From the NCBI GenBank assembly GCA_005281725.1, contig SSBO01000008.1, positions 4,383,964 to 4,447,963 on the forward strand: a stretch of 64,000 bases of DNA, in the 5' to 3' direction. The notes beneath the pieces are model-generated. The model made no database searches. It worked only from the letters and a program-made list of their open reading frames with translations, and had not been told where the DNA came from. The stretch comes from Wuchereria bancrofti. Lineage: Eukaryota; Nematoda; Chromadorea; Rhabditida; Onchocercidae. The translations under genes were made by a program, and so were the position numbers. Shown in pieces: positions 1-14,226 of this stretch. Each line of letters starts with the position of its first letter. Within the stretch, counting starts at the first letter, position 1.

Positions 1-3000
1 AATGGATAATAATAATAATATAGACTGATCTAGCTAACTATATAGGCTGTTTAAGGAACTTTTTTTACTAGAAATGAAAATTAAACAAAAAGAAAAAAAT
101 TAAAAAAAAATCAATAGCTTTGCTTAGACTTGAAATTAGAAAATGAGACAAAAAAAATTTGATGAAACAAAAAAAAAAATTTGTAATTCGTGTGAAATGA
201 GAAAAAGTACGTAGTGGAGGTGAAAAATTTACCTGATTTGATTATTTGATAAATCAAGATAGCGAAGTTTGAATAAACGTCCCAATGCAAATGGTACTTC
301 GATTAGTAAATTTTTACCAAGGTGTAATTCTTGTAGTTGTGGTGTTGTTTCAAATGTACCCATATCAATTTGATAAATTGAATTATTGAACAGATATAAA
401 TGAGTTAGACTTATTAAACCTTGTAAATTCTCTTCTTCAATTTCTGCTATTCGATTGGAACTAAGATCAAGCTGAAATTAATTATAATTAAATTGATTTT
501 TTGATTTTATTTTAATTTCATTTTATATTATCTAGTACCCACATAACAATGAATATTATTTGAGTGAATCGAAAAGAATTAATCAAAGTTAATTACAATC
601 TTTATGTAACTTATTCATTACTTATTCCAATTAATTACTCAAATTCACACTTCAATCTTAGATTTCATATTTTAAATTTTCATATTTCATGTTTTAATGT
701 TTTCTTGAACACATTGTGCTTTAAAAAGATATAATAAGTAGCTTATTCAAATTACCTTTTACTTTTTTCAAACTACTTTTTGCATATTGAAATTACTTTT
801 TACCTACTGAAATCACTTTTAACTTAGTCAAATAATCTATTGAAATTATTTTTTACAAAAATTTCAGATACTTCTTTTTATTACGAAACGCTTGTTTTTT
901 TTTTTTGATAAATGTAGCAGTTTATTGCTGACTTTTTAGAAGCGTTTTGTTTTTTTATTTTCTTTAATTTATTTTTTTTTTATTGAAGACATTTGAAAGT
1001 TTTCAAGGTTATTTTTCTCATAATTGTTCTCGGACAATTTTATAAATAAAAATTTCCTCTTTTCATTTCATTTTATATATCATACGAAAATTGGAAAATT
1101 ATTATATAATTTTAAATTTTTATCAGAGAAAGAGAAAATAAAAAAAAAGACGAAATTCATTTTTAAATGCTAAAAAATTTCATTTTTTTTTCATAAAATT
1201 TTATTAATTAGTTTTAGTGAGAAGCGGAGATGAATTAGAATGAAATGGATGTAATTTAAATGATATCTTATTGATAAATGTAATTGAAAAATTTTTTCAA
1301 AATGATATGCATTCAAAATTAGGTATAAATAGAGTTGTATATGCATCTAATATATGCATATTTGATCAAAGGGAGAAAGAGAGAGAGAGAGAGGGGGAGA
1401 GAAAGAAAGATCAAAGGAAATGAAAATGAAAAATTGCACACAGAACAGATATGAATATGAAAGAAGGAGGAAGTTTGATTAGGTCATCTTGTGTCATCCA
1501 GATATGTCCTCTTAATTTCTCCTACATTTATAATGTCCGCTTGAAAATGACCTTGGATATATGTATAATGTAAATTCATACACATCGTTATTATTTATTA
1601 TATTATAGAGAAGAGTGTTGTTATTATTGTATACATTATAGATCGAAATGTTACATCAAAATATGTAAAAATATTTTATAAAAATTAAAACTAATTAGTT
1701 GAATTTGAAATTTGTGTCCGTTTATAGGAAAAATTTACATACTATAATATCAAATTTGTATTTCTTTTCAATATTACTGATTAAATATTAAGTTTAAAGT
1801 GAGGGAAAAAAAAGAAGATAGGATGAATATTAAATAATAATAATAATAATTATTATTCAATTTCATGACCTAAAATTCTCAGACGAAATGGATTGTTACC
1901 GTATCAGATTATTATTATTATTAGTATTATTATTTATTACTTTATATGAAATTCACATGTAAACAACCCTAAGTAGATGTAATAATTGCATATTGATGAT
2001 TGCAATATATTATTAAAATATGGTACCACACGAGATATCTCTTATTGAAATACTCTCAATAATATAGCGTTAAGCTGAATTCCGATCATTTTTATAAGCC
2101 TCTCTTCTGGATTTATGATTTATTTACCGGAAAAAGAAATGTACAAATGCTTTTAATCCTCTCTGTCTTACGACTAAATTAGGGTTATTAGTAGGTATAT
2201 TGGAAATAGAAAAAATATACTTTATACTAGGAATTAAATTACATTTAAAAAAAAAAATAACTCAAAACTTGATCAGTTATCACTTAAAATTCTAATTAAA
2301 ATTTAAGCAGTGAGATTTCTGAATCATCATGCAAAAGAAAATAATATATGTTTTGGAAGAATAATAAATAACAGTGATAATAAATAATAATAAACAATAA
2401 TAATAATTAATAATAATAACAACAATAATAATAAATAAATAAATATAATAAAGCAATAGATACTTTCTGTTCTTTTCTTTCTAATTTTTTTCTCACAATC
2501 ATTACTGCATTCTTCACATGATATATTTCAAAAAATTTTCTAATAGAATGTGAATAAAAAGAAAAAGTGTAATATTATTAGACTCTAAATAAATTTATAT
2601 AAAACTCTTTGAGAAATAATAAATATTTGATATGTTGGATTATGGATTGAAATTAAGAAAAAAATAAATTTTATAAATAAGCAATTAAGCTTAAAGACTT
2701 AGTTAGGCAAACTCAGCGGAAAAAAATAGCGAATTATTAATTTTAATGAAAAAAGAATTTAATTTATATACTTAAGAAAAAACTGATCAGAATTTCCTTC
2801 CAGATTATTAATTATTTATTAAACTTAATAACGAGCTATTGGTGTTTGGTGTTTGCCTAATTAATTAGTTCAAATATAATTGTTTATTGATAAAGTTTAT
2901 TTCTTAATTTCAAATCCATAACCATTTCTAAACACTTTTAATTTCAATAATTCATCCTCTATTTCCTTTTATTTGCTTTTTTTAAATTCTTTCATAAAAG

Positions 3001-6000
3001 ACCTAATTGTTGACATTCGTAAATATAACTTACTTGCTTTTTCTTCTTTTCCTTTACTTAATTTACCGAAAAATTGTGTCAAAAATAAGGAAAAGAGTAA
3101 TTTTATTCTTTTTATATTAGTGCAATTATATTTGAATATGATTATTTAGGTGTCAACCGTTTGTTTACATTTGGTCTATAAAAAGAAGTAAACAATTGGT
3201 CTTTCTTTTTTTTTTACTTGCAAAAGTATTTGAATAATTTTTTTTAAAAAAAGGAAACGAATGAGAATAAAAGTTTAATATTTTTGATTTGGCGGTGGAA
3301 ACATATTATTGTTAAGTAAATTAAATTAGTAATGGAAAGGTAAACTCAAAAATAATGGTTATATAATGGTGATAATAATAATTATAATTAATAATAACAA
3401 TAGTAACTAATAATAGTAGTAAAATGATAATAATAATTAATAATAACAAGCAAAATACCATATGTATTTGGTAGCAATAAGTAAAATGAAACAATGAAAA
3501 TTAATTTTCTGAAACAAAATTAATTGATTTTCCAAATATTTGATGATATATCCAACTACGAATATTGCTTAACACCTATTTACTACTAATTTTAAAGCTG
3601 TTTTATTCTGATAAATTAAGGATTTTAATTTTGATAGTGAATTCAAATGATCTTATTTATAATTTAATGTATAGATTTAATTGACTGGAAGAAATTTTTT
3701 CCAAGTTTGGGAAGTTTTTTGCAACAAAATTGTAAGTAATATTTATTTTAATTTGAACTCTGGAACAATTTTGTTGTAATTTAAACGTTGAATTTAATTT
3801 CAAATTTCCAATTCATATTGATTTTAGGGTTTTCGGTTTTTCATTTTAAACGAATGAAGAAGCGAAGAATTACATTTACTATCATATAAAAAAGAATGCA
3901 AGTTGTTTAGATCTATAAACTGATTAATTGCGCCTATTTGGATGCTACTCAAATCGTTTTGAAAGAAAGAGAGGGAGAGAGAAAGAGAGAGAGAGGGGAG
4001 AGAAAAAATGGAGGGTTTATTTTAACTAATTTTCTCCTTTCCAAAAGGAAAAAAAGAGCACAAGGCTAGACGAAATTAATTTTTGATTTATTTTAAAATT
4101 TTATTGCTTATTGGAAAAAGATTCTTTGATTTTTTTCGGAGATGGAAAAGAATAAGTTTCCTTTTTATTTTATTTTTTTTTTTTTTTTAGATGATTAAGA
4201 TGAAGTGAAAGTTGAACTCATCTAAACTAATATTTCAGTTATTATTAATCTTAGCAATAAGAAGCATAATAATTAATAAATGAAATTGAAAAAATGCACT
4301 AACAATAAATTAGATAAATAATTAAACAAATAAATAACAAATATATTTACTAATTAAATAATACGAAATTGTTTATTAAACTTACCATTAGTAAATTTGA
4401 ATAATTTTGAAAAAATAATGGTTCCAATTGTGTAATTCGATTATAACTGAGTGATAAATGTTGCAATTGTTTAGAAGAATGCAGAAATAAATTTTCTGGG
4501 ATAAATTCAAGACGATTACGACTGAGATCAATCGTTTCTAATGTTGTACTAATAATAGGAAATGGAGTATTTGCATCGATAGCATTTCCACTGAGATTCA
4601 AAAATAATAAATTTGGTAAATTAGCTATTGTTGATGGAATAATACTTAAATGATTCCAAGCAATATCCAAATGAATTAATGTTTCTGAAAAGGAAGCAAA
4701 AAAATAAAAATAAAATTATTTTATTCATTAATTTTTTTTCTCATTCATTCATTAATTTATTATTTCATTTAATTCATTTTTTTTTCAATAACTAAATTCA
4801 TTTCATTAATTATTTGCTATATTTAATTTTCCATTTATTTATTATTTTTACTTGCTTATATAATCTTAATTTATCTAAACTATTAGCTACATGTATAAAT
4901 TATTTAGCTCTTAATTGTTACTCTTTTATTTGATTACTATTAATATTTTAATCCATTTTTTTCTTTTTTATTTATTCTCTTTTTTATCTAAATAATAATC
5001 ATTTCATTATTTTATCTTTCTTTTTAAAAAAATTTTGTTTCAACTTCTAATTATCATTTTGTTTCCCCTTTCATTTGATTGTTTAATTCATTTCTCATTC
5101 ACAACCTATTTTAATGGTTAATTAATTGCATGTTTAGAATGAAAAGATAAGCATCGCATCTTCGTTTGATTATCGATGTTGAAAAGAAAAATTTTAAGTT
5201 TCATTCGAGGTCATTTATCTATGTTTCATTATCATTACCATAACTTTAGATTATTAGAGTAATTAGTAAATATATCATTATCTCTATTCATATTTATTTA
5301 TTACTTTGTTTATTTTCCAAAAAAAAAAGGAACAATTATTTAACTCTTATCTTTTTTGATTGCTCTTTCTTTTTCATTTAAATAATTATTATTTCATTTT
5401 TTTCATTTCTAGTAGTAGTCAAATAAAAGAGTAATTAGATATCCAATTAAGAATTAGAAATAAATTATATTCATTTCTTAATTGTATATCTAATTTTTTC
5501 TCCTTTGTTTGTTACTTTTTAGTAAATTATATTATTTTCTAAAAAAGAAAAAAAAAATAACATAGAAAAGAATATATGTACGTTCATACCTGGCATAATA
5601 GGTAACTCTTCGATATTATTATTTCCAATATGTAATTGTTGTAGTAATGCGCAAGCTTTTAATGCATTACGATTAATAAAGCTAATTTGATTATTAGCTA
5701 ATAAAAGTTGTCGTATTGCAACAAATTGTATTAAATCATTATCAGTAATTGATCGAATTTGATTATAGCTCAAATCGATAATTATCAATTGTTCCGCTTT
5801 ATTGTTACATTTAACTAATGAGCTAACACTGTTATCACTATTATCACTATTAACATCATCGGCATTGATACTTAAACGAGCACTTCGTAACCAATTATGT
5901 GAAACATTTATCACCTGTAATGAAGAAGAAGAAGAATGCAAATGAAATAAATAGAAATTATTATTTAAGTGAATTAATAATGAAATTAGCGAAATAAATT

Positions 6001-7910
6001 AAGTAAAAATCTAAAAAAAGTAATTAATAATTTTGTGAACAAAAACAAATATGAAAATAAAAAAGAAAAAAATTAAATTATTTTTTTTGATGTTATTAAT
6101 GAAGAAAAAAAGATAAGTATATAATAAGTAAATTAAATAAGCAAAACAAATGAATGCATAAATAATTAGCATATTAGAAAATGAAAAAAAAATTGATAAT
6201 AAAAATTAATGTACAGAAGAAGCAAATCAAATATTTATATTTTTTTTTCTTTCTTACAATTTATCAAACATTTTAGAGAGAGAGAAAAAAGAAATTTTTT
6301 TTATGAAAAGAAAAAATAAATTCTTTATTTTCTTTTTTTTTCTGTACACTTTCAACTGTTAATTTTAAATTCATTGTTTACCTATTTATCTATTAAACTT
6401 ATCATTATTACCTGAATGTAAGGACTATCACAGAGTAATGTATCAGGTAAAGCTTCCAAATTACAATTCACAATAGTGAGTTTTTCCAATCGTTTATTAT
6501 TCAGGAAAAATTGATCCGGTAATACGAGCTTTTTATCCGGAACATTTAATTGATTAAAATATACCGATCGTAAATTACTGAGATTATGTAGTAGAGAATT
6601 AGGAAAGGCATATGTGCGGCATTTCTAAAATGAAAAGAATAACATGTAATAATTTAATTCAATTTTATTAATTAATATTTGTTATGAGAAATTTTAATTT
6701 TTTCTTGCATCCTTATCAATTATTTCATACTTTCACGGTTTTTTTTAAGAGTTATTCCATTGTTTTTATGTTATTTGTTCAATTAATTCTTTCATAAATT
6801 TGTTTAATTATTTTATATCATTGATTTATTCATATATTTATTAATTTCTTCCTTTTATTTCTTTCATTTACGAATTTTAGATGAATGACTAATTAATTTA
6901 TTCTCATTTTATTCAACAAATTTTCTCGATAATCTTTTTTTTTGTATATTTCAAAGAATATGAATAAGAGAATAAGAAAAAAGACTTTATGAGAAGAAAA
7001 GAGAGGAAGGAAGGGAGAGAGAGAGAGAAAGAGAGAGAGAGAGGTATGTCTAATATATGTAATTAACCTGTGAAATAATTTTTCTTTCATTATAGAAATA
7101 ATGTATGAATGTTTGAGGGACTTTATCACACTTCTTAAACAACTATTACTACTACTACTACTACTACTACTGCTACTATTACTAACTAACTGAATGACCT
7201 TTGGTCAAAGTAAAATGTGTAAAATAGACACATCCTTAAAGGAGATTATAAATTTTCTTCCCAATTCTCATTCCTATATGGTCTGTTTGCTTCATTAATT
7301 TCCGATTACATTGCAAAAATAAATTTCTTGCATGCAAAATGAAAAAGAAGTAAATAAAAAATGTTTTCATCAAAAAATGAGAAGAAAAAAGTGCGAGAAA
7401 TAAAAATTAGGAAAATGTAAATAAATATTAAATGAAAATGACTTGAAAATAAATAAGCAATTGTAGATTTAAAAAAAAGTAAGCAAAAGTAAAGTAAAAT
7501 GAAATTTTTGAGAGAGATGAAAAATGACTATCTGAAAATAATTATTGAAATAATATTTTCAATTCACATCTCTTTGTTTTCTTTTTTTGTTTCCTTATAA
7601 ACGAATAATTTGTACAGTTTGATTATTTTAAATGACCTATAGNNNNNNTTTTTTTTCATCCTTAATAAATATATTCATTTCACTAAAGATTTTCCTTTTT
7701 TTTTTGGAAATTTGAATATTCTGTGGGAAATTTTACAATTTTTAAAAATTTGTTTGACTATATTTCGTGAGAAAATAGGTTGACAGGACGGAATGAGAAA
7801 TTATATATTATATATATAGGAGTGGGAAAAGTTAAGAATGATTTATAACATATTTGAATAATAAGGATGATAATTAATGATCATAAGAAATTATATGAGA
7901 ATGTAAGCAT

Positions 7911-7941
<31 letters not shown>

Positions 7942-9142
7942 AAGAAAAAGAGACAGGTAAATGGAATAGCAATTTGAAAATATTATCGATAATTGAGGAT
8001 AACTAAGATTCAATCAAACGATGACGGTCGCTATCGGATCAGCTACAATAGTAGAGTTAATATCTATCACTAATTGAATAGGTAAGTATAAAAATATGTA
8101 AAATTTTCGTTTTTTCTTTTTTTTTTTAATCTTTTAGGAGAAAAGAAGATTGAAAAAATGTATATTTAATTGATTTATGGCTAAATTTATTGATATAAAT
8201 TGAAATAATTATATAAATAAGTTTGAAAATTTTTATTTTGAATTAAATGATTAATTCGTGAATAATTTTAATTTGATTTTAAATATTTTTACATCTTTTT
8301 TATTCGTTGATTGATTTTACCAATATTTGATCTTATTTTTTTTTTCTTTTTTGTTTTGCAAATCTAAAAATTATGTTAAAAAAGTTGAATGATTGATAAA
8401 TAATTCCTAAAAATAGAAATACAGCGATAATAAATGATAAGATGAATACCTGTATTCGTAAATGTTGTAAATTATTAAATTGGCTAAATAAATTTTCATC
8501 AAAAATAATCGATGTTATTGATAGCGAATCATTGTCATCACATTCGATACTAAGAGTTTTTGTAATATTTAATGGAAATTGAGCGAATATTTCTTGTTTC
8601 CATTTATTACCGGATGTTATTGTTGTTGATGACCATTTACAACTTATAATAAAACGATCCTGTTCAGCTACATCCGGAACACAGGTGCATCTTAAATAAA
8701 TTATTATAATTATTAATAAAATCTTATCGTTATTATTATTTTTTTTTAGAAAAATTAATAATTAAAAAAGATTATTGAAAATGAAAGTAAAATAGTCAAT
8801 TACTTCCTCGCTTCTCTCCCTATTTCATTATTTAGTTATACAATAATTTTGTAGAGATATAGTAATTTTAAATAATTACAAAATATTCTATTACAATGAT
8901 TAATTAGAATATTAAAAAAGAAATTCTACCATTCTTTTCTTCTTATTTTATTTTCAGTCAGTTTTCTTTTTGCTTTTTTTTCTATTTTTTATAAAATATT
9001 TTTAATTTTTTTTTTCTTTTTTTGCAATACAATTTTAATTATACCGTCTTGGACATTCGAAATGATTGATTCTAATATTTACAACTGGCTGTACATAGTA
9101 ATACAATAAAATAAGCAGTATGTGGGAATCCGTTACATCCAT
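1..9142 (-). CDS. Leucine-rich-repeat ectodomain protein, 5' six exons (3' end outside window)
   Basis: Exons in transcript order: 9142-9045, 8690-8450, 6624-6412, 5914-5590, 4684-4386, 471-233; phases agree at every junction, giving 471 residues so far. Residues 1-22 form a hydrophobic signal-peptide-like start (MDVTDSHILLILLYYYVQ). The exon 1/2 junction rebuilds an LRRNT cap, CPRRCTCVP, with a further Cys downstream. Exons 3-6 carry LRRs of about 24 residues, for example LIIIDLSYNQI, LLFLNLSGNAI, LQHLSLSYNRI, LTHLYLFNNSI and LRYLDLSNNQI. Introns are 1.8, 1.8, 0.5, 0.9 and 3.9 kb and hold only AT-rich repeats. No transmembrane segment, TIR or Ig domain is inside the window, so the class is open: Toll-like receptor (TOL-1), LRR-Ig, or secreted LRR matrix protein. 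The start is the first ATG before the signal-like segment. LRR identity is secure; the subfamily is inference. Confidence 0.85.
1371..1410 (+). repeat. (GA)n microsatellite
   Basis: Interrupted GA/GGGA tract with purines on the plus strand, inside intron 5 of the LRR gene. Confidence 0.9.
2361..2450. repeat. (TAA)n-rich tract
   Basis: Degenerate AATAAT/AATAAC trinucleotide tract; related tracts lie at 1831-1857 and 3361-3440 in the same intron. Confidence 0.85.
3961..4003 (+). repeat. (GA)n microsatellite
   Basis: GA/GGGA purine tract in intron 5 of the LRR gene. Confidence 0.9.
7001..7043 (+). repeat. (GA)n microsatellite
   Basis: GA-rich purine tract in intron 2 of the LRR gene. Confidence 0.9.
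7144..7185. repeat. (ACT)n microsatellite
   Basis: About ten ACT units with a few substitutions. Confidence 0.9.
7195..7207. promoter_or_regulatory. Palindrome TGACCTTTGGTCA, nuclear-receptor-like
   Basis: A perfect 13-bp palindrome made of two GGTCA-type half sites around TTT. Half sites of this kind bind nuclear receptors. It lies in intron 2 of the LRR gene. Function is inference from the motif alone, and chance occurrence is possible. Confidence 0.25.
7643..7648. other. Assembly gap (6 N)
   Basis: Run of six N next to a poly-T stretch inside intron 2 of the LRR gene. Confidence 0.99.
7911..7953 (+). repeat. (GA)n microsatellite
   Basis: Long pure AG tract followed by GGGAGAAAG, in intron 2 of the LRR gene. 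Confidence 0.9.
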
Positions 9143-9166
9143 ATTCCTAGTATATAAGTAATCAAA

Positions 9167-9167
<1 letters not shown>

Positions 9168-9197
<30 letters not shown>
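9168..9197. repeat. (AAGT)n microsatellite
   Basis: Seven or more tandem AAGT/TAAG units, 26 nt upstream of the LRR gene start codon. On the transcript strand this reads CTTA repeats followed by ATACTAG just before the ATG, which could serve as a weak acceptor or trans-splice site. Confidence 0.85.
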
Positions 9198-12100
9198 TTA
9201 AGTATGGAAGAGCTCGAGAAGTGAACTCTTTTAGTAATTTCTTTCCTTTATTTCGACATCTTTTCTTCTGCTTTTGTAAACGTAGATGAAATGACCGCTT
9301 CTGAAAGGTAAATAAATAAATAAATAATAAATTTTTTTCGTAAATAAGATAAAATAACCGTCTTAAAAATTAAAAAATTAAGAAAAGATTAATAATTGAT
9401 ATGCAAATAATGCATAAAATTAAAGAAAAAGAAAATAAAATTAAAGAAAATATCATTTAATACTATTTAATATAATGTGAAATAAAGAAAAATTGGTAAT
9501 TATTATCCAATAAAACATGATAATAATAATCGATTAATTAGTTTTATCGGATAACATAAAATTGATAACATTTTTACAGTGGAAATTATGAGACAAATGA
9601 TGGGAGAAGAATAAGAGAAGAGCAGCTATTCAATAGTCCTTGAAAATATATAAATCCAATAATTCCTCTTGAAAATGAATTAATCAATTAAAATTTTCTT
9701 ATATATCAAAAAATTTAAGAAATATAATTTTTCATTTTATTTTCAAAGAAAAAAAAAATTTTTAGAGATTATTATTAGATGAGGTGAAAGAAATTTTGTT
9801 ATAAATAATATCGTCTAATAAAATTGATGATAATAATACTATATGCTTATGATAGCTTTTATTTGCTTATTAACAAACAAATTGATATGAATGAGGAAAT
9901 GAGGTATACATATAACCTTGAACAACTGATAAGCGAAAAATAGATAAGGAATGAATGATTGCTTATCAGTAATGATCGATTTGAATAGTGGAAATGAATG
10001 ATTGAATAAGGCTAAGTGCTACATCATTACTTAACTACAACTGGCAGGAAAGAAGGCATTCAGATACAAAAGGATTCGAATAGTTTTTCTTTTTTTTTTT
10101 TTTCTCTGAAAAGAAGAGGTGCAATGAATATCGGAGAGCGCAAAAGGCGATAGGAGTGGTTGTCCTAATTTAAAATTCATTTATTATTAATCAACTACTT
10201 CTATTACTGCAGTAGCCGATACTACTAGTGGTTATTGGAGATGATGAAAAGCTTATAAAATATGCAAATTTATTGGAGGAGTATTGTTGAGAAATGAAAA
10301 AGAATTATGTAAATGGAAATGAAAGAATTAAAATTTGATCAAATTTTTATCAATAATATAATACACTGTATATTATTAGTTTCAGTATTAATACATCTTC
10401 TCATACTTAAATCATTTTTTTTTATTTCATAAAACGATTTTATAATTGAATGTTGTTTGGTATGATTTTTTTCTACTTCAAAATTTAATTAACTGATTAA
10501 TTACGAGACATTTGAATGAATAATTTAACTGAAATAACCAATAATTTTTTTTCAAATTCATTGAAATTATATTTTGAATAAATTATGCTGAATTTATTCC
10601 GAAACTTCATAACTTTATGATTAAAATTTTAAATTATTGATATGTATATATGCTAGTAAGTTATTATGTTTATAAGCAACAAAAAAAAGCATTTAATTTT
10701 GGAATATAAATTTAAAATTATACCTAATTTTAAATTTGATAAGATATTGACATAGTTTGATTATAAAAAAGGAAATGAAAGATTTGTTCCATTCTCTTAA
10801 TTACCTAATATTTCATTGGAAATAAACAACTCTTTATTTTTCTTTTCCTATGTAAAATTTAAAATTTTTATTACTACTTTCACATTCCATAATTATTCAT
10901 TATTCATATTTCAATAAAAAAAAAGGAAAAATTATTATGATTAATGAATAAAATATAAATGATAAAAGCTTTATAATACATCATGAAATTTAATAATCTA
11001 ATTTATACTCTAACATTTCAAGTACCCATTTTTATTTTACAAAAAGTAAGCACCAATGACATATTTTATTCAGCATTATATATATTTATCAGCGTGTTTT
11101 TTTTTCATTTCTTTGTCATTTATTAGAAATAAAATTGAAGAAAAAAAAATGAAATAAATAAATAAATTCGAAATTAATTTTGCTTGTATCACTTGTGTGA
11201 ATTGATTAGTTAAATGAATGTATTAGAATTATAACATACTATTAAATCAGTTTATAAACAATTACAATCAATTGAAAGCTCTTTTCATCATTTTTCCCAT
11301 TTCTTCGTTCTGTCATCCATCATTTTGCGCCAACAAATCGTTTGGCCCATTTTTGCATAATACAAATATATATGTGTTCATCTAATTTTCCAACCAAATG
11401 AAATAAAGTTGTAAATGCTTGATATACTCTTATATACATATATAATCATAAAATTAAAAATTCGGAAAGTTTCAATTTCGATTAATTGATTCCATAATAT
11501 GGCCCAGTTATTACTATATTAATTATTATTATGCCTTGTTTTTTTTTTCCATTTGTTTTAATTATTTCAAAAATCCCAGTTTGTTTATTTGTTTACATAA
11601 TAAATATGTATGCATTAGAATTGAAAATTATCTAAATTTAAATCAAAAATTAGACAAACTGAGTTCCTTTACACTTCATTTCCTCATTTACTGAAATGAA
11701 ATTTTTTTTTTATTTCTAAATGATCATATCATTAAGCTTATTCTTCTCATTTTTGTCCTTTTCGTTCAAATCGTTAATCTTTTCTTTCTCTTTCATTTTT
11801 TCAATGCTTTTTTCTTTTTATTTTTATTTCTCATCTTATAACAATTCATGAACTCATTCGATATTTTCTTTTCGTTTCGTTTTTTTTTTCTTATTTTATG
11901 TCGATTAAATGGAAAAAAAAATCATTTTTAATATAATAATAAAATGTTATGCATTGATTTATTCGTTATTTTTAGATGAATTTCATTGGAAAGTTTGTTA
12001 AAATTCCAAAAAAAAAAAGAAATTAGAAATGAGAATTTGAAAAAAAAAAAAAGAATTTTGATTAAGGATAAGACCGTAGGCGGTAGAAAAAAAAAGAATG

Positions 12101-14190
12101 CAAATTGATAAAGCATTTTGCTTTATCAATTGTCTCCTGGAACTAATTATTCCTTCTATATTCAGTCTAATCTAATCTATTTAATGTCATTTAACTATTA
12201 ATTTATAACTTTACATGTTTTAATTAGTAAATAGCAAAGTAATAGTAAGCGAAGATGAAGAAAAACAGTGAAATAAGGACTAAAATAAATAAATGTGTAA
12301 AAAAGAGTAAACAAATGCAAGCTAATTTGGATAAAATATTTAATTGTTCACAAAAAATCCTCGTAAAGAAAGATATGAAACTTACTGAACTGATATGATA
12401 ATGGAAAGCAGATAGCTAATGAGTAATTAACTGATATGATAAATTGTAATACATCTACTGCGGTAATTTATTAAGTTAGAATGGTAAATACAACTAGTAG
12501 AAGAGTAAATAGTGCTGAATGTATCCTAATAGAAATATCTAAAATAAATTATAGGGAAAGTTTTTTTTTCTTGAAAACTTAGGAAAAAAAATAAATCTAA
12601 AATTTGAGTTGGAAATTAACGAATGTAAACATTGTTTAGCATAAAATTAACTATACGGAAGATGCTTTTTTTAAAAAAAAAAAAAGCTATCAATTTTTGC
12701 CCACTTTTTCTAGCTAATTGTTGTTTTCGATAGAATTTGGATAGCAAAAATCGAAAAATAACAGCTAAATAAATATCCAAATTACTGAAATAGTAACAAT
12801 AATAATAATAACACTAATTAATTAATAATAATAAAATAATATAATAATGTTACAAAAATTTTTACATTACTAAAAGCACTTGCAAAAAGTTTTAAAATTT
12901 TGCTGTTAATATTAATTTCACACTATTCATACTTTTTTTTTTCATTAATGTCGATTTCCAATTTTAATAACAATGAAAAATGATAATAGCACCATGCAAT
13001 TATTGGGAACTGTTCCTGTTTCGGTTTATAATGGGAAATGAAAATGTGGAACAAATCTTAGTCGATTAAATAATAATTGATTCTGTATAGTTTTCAATTT
13101 TATTACTGGACAAATTCAGCAGGAAATAAATTGATAAACTTGAAATTTATTTTAGAAGAAAAGGAAAATTGTTAGAACGCCTGGAAAGATTTGCTTTTTT
13201 CTTCTTAGAGCGAACAAATTTAAGAGTTTAAAGTTTTTTTTTTTCTTTAAAAAAAGAGATTTAAACTTACATAAATTAAAAGAATTCAAGAGTGACAATT
13301 TGAAGAGTTTTTTTCTTCTTTGTTTATAAAATATGAAATATAAAATTAGACAAAAAAAAGAATGTTCAATTTTTAAATATTAAATCAAGTTTCTATATTA
13401 TAACAGTTTTATGTTTGCAGAAATGATTTATATGCTAAATGTGTTGAATAAATAATTGATTATCTAAACCTGAACCTATTTTCTAAATCCAACCACCGCA
13501 GGTGGTCAACTGATGGACAGAAAAGAAAATAAACGGATGGAAAAGGACCAAAGGATATCTAAAAGGTGGCGCTTTAATCAATTTTGTAAACATCATTAAC
13601 CTCGTATTAACTATATATATTTCTCACTATATTTTTTATTTATTTATTCATTTACTTATATATTTACATATATGTTCTATTAACTTTGCTTACATTAATT
13701 AATTAACGTTGTTTAACTTATAGTCAATTTTGAATTGAAATTATCAATTATTTTATTTAATTTAAACTGATATAATTTGCATAATCTTTCAAATATTTAA
13801 CGATCGTTGGAAAAAAGAAAAAGAAACGATTTATTAAAGTTCAAAGTTTATCATGAAGTAATAAATTAATAGTAATTAATGAATAATAAATAACAGATTG
13901 ACAAGTAATAAATATCAGTTATTTAATTTAATTCAAATTAATATAATTCGCATATCAACTTGGCATAAATAAACAATATGCAATAAATTGAATAAATAAT
14001 TCTTATAACAACAAACTTTTAAATTCGAAGCAATGTGAAGTATTGAATTAAGTATTGAAGTAATATATTAAAAGAAAGACAAGAAGTGATCTTTCTATGT
14101 ATTATTAAAGGAATGTAGGATTAATTGAATAAATCGAGTAATTAAATATCATATTAACAAAAAAAAAAAAGGAAAAATTGTGAATAATAT

Positions 14191-14226
14191 GGGATGAGGG
14201 AGGGAGGGAGAGAGAGAGGGAGGGGT
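14191..14226 (+). repeat. (GGGA)n/(GA)n tract
   Basis: Tandem GGGA then GA units. It is followed by an unusually G-rich stretch up to 14420 that translates only as low-complexity sequence. Confidence 0.85.

Larger units (their letters stand above)
472..4385 (-). other. Large intron 5 of the LRR gene
   Basis: This 3.9 kb intron has a donor GTAAG at 4385-4381 and an acceptor TTTCAG ending at 472. It contains a GA tract (1371-1410), TAA tracts (about 1831-1857, 2361-2450, 3361-3440) and a second GA tract (3961-4003). I see no open frame with coding character and no RNA gene in it. Confidence 0.7.
6625..8449 (-). other. Intron 2 of the LRR gene with repeats and a 6-base N gap
   Basis: The 1.8 kb intron contains GA tracts at 7001-7043 and 7911-7953, an (ACT)n tract at 7144-7185, a 13-bp palindrome at 7195-7207 and a short run of N at 7643-7648. 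A slightly GC-richer patch at about 8018-8060 is not open in a splice-compatible frame. Confidence 0.7.

Noticed and set aside
10064..10076. GGATTCGAATAG as a tRNA B-box
   Set aside because: There is no A-box or cloverleaf at suitable distance; no tRNA gene was found anywhere in the window.
13486..13608. Basic 40-codon frame after a CAG (MDRKENKRMEKDQRISKRW...)
   Set aside because: The patch is slightly GC-richer but has no family resemblance, no clear donor and no partner exon.
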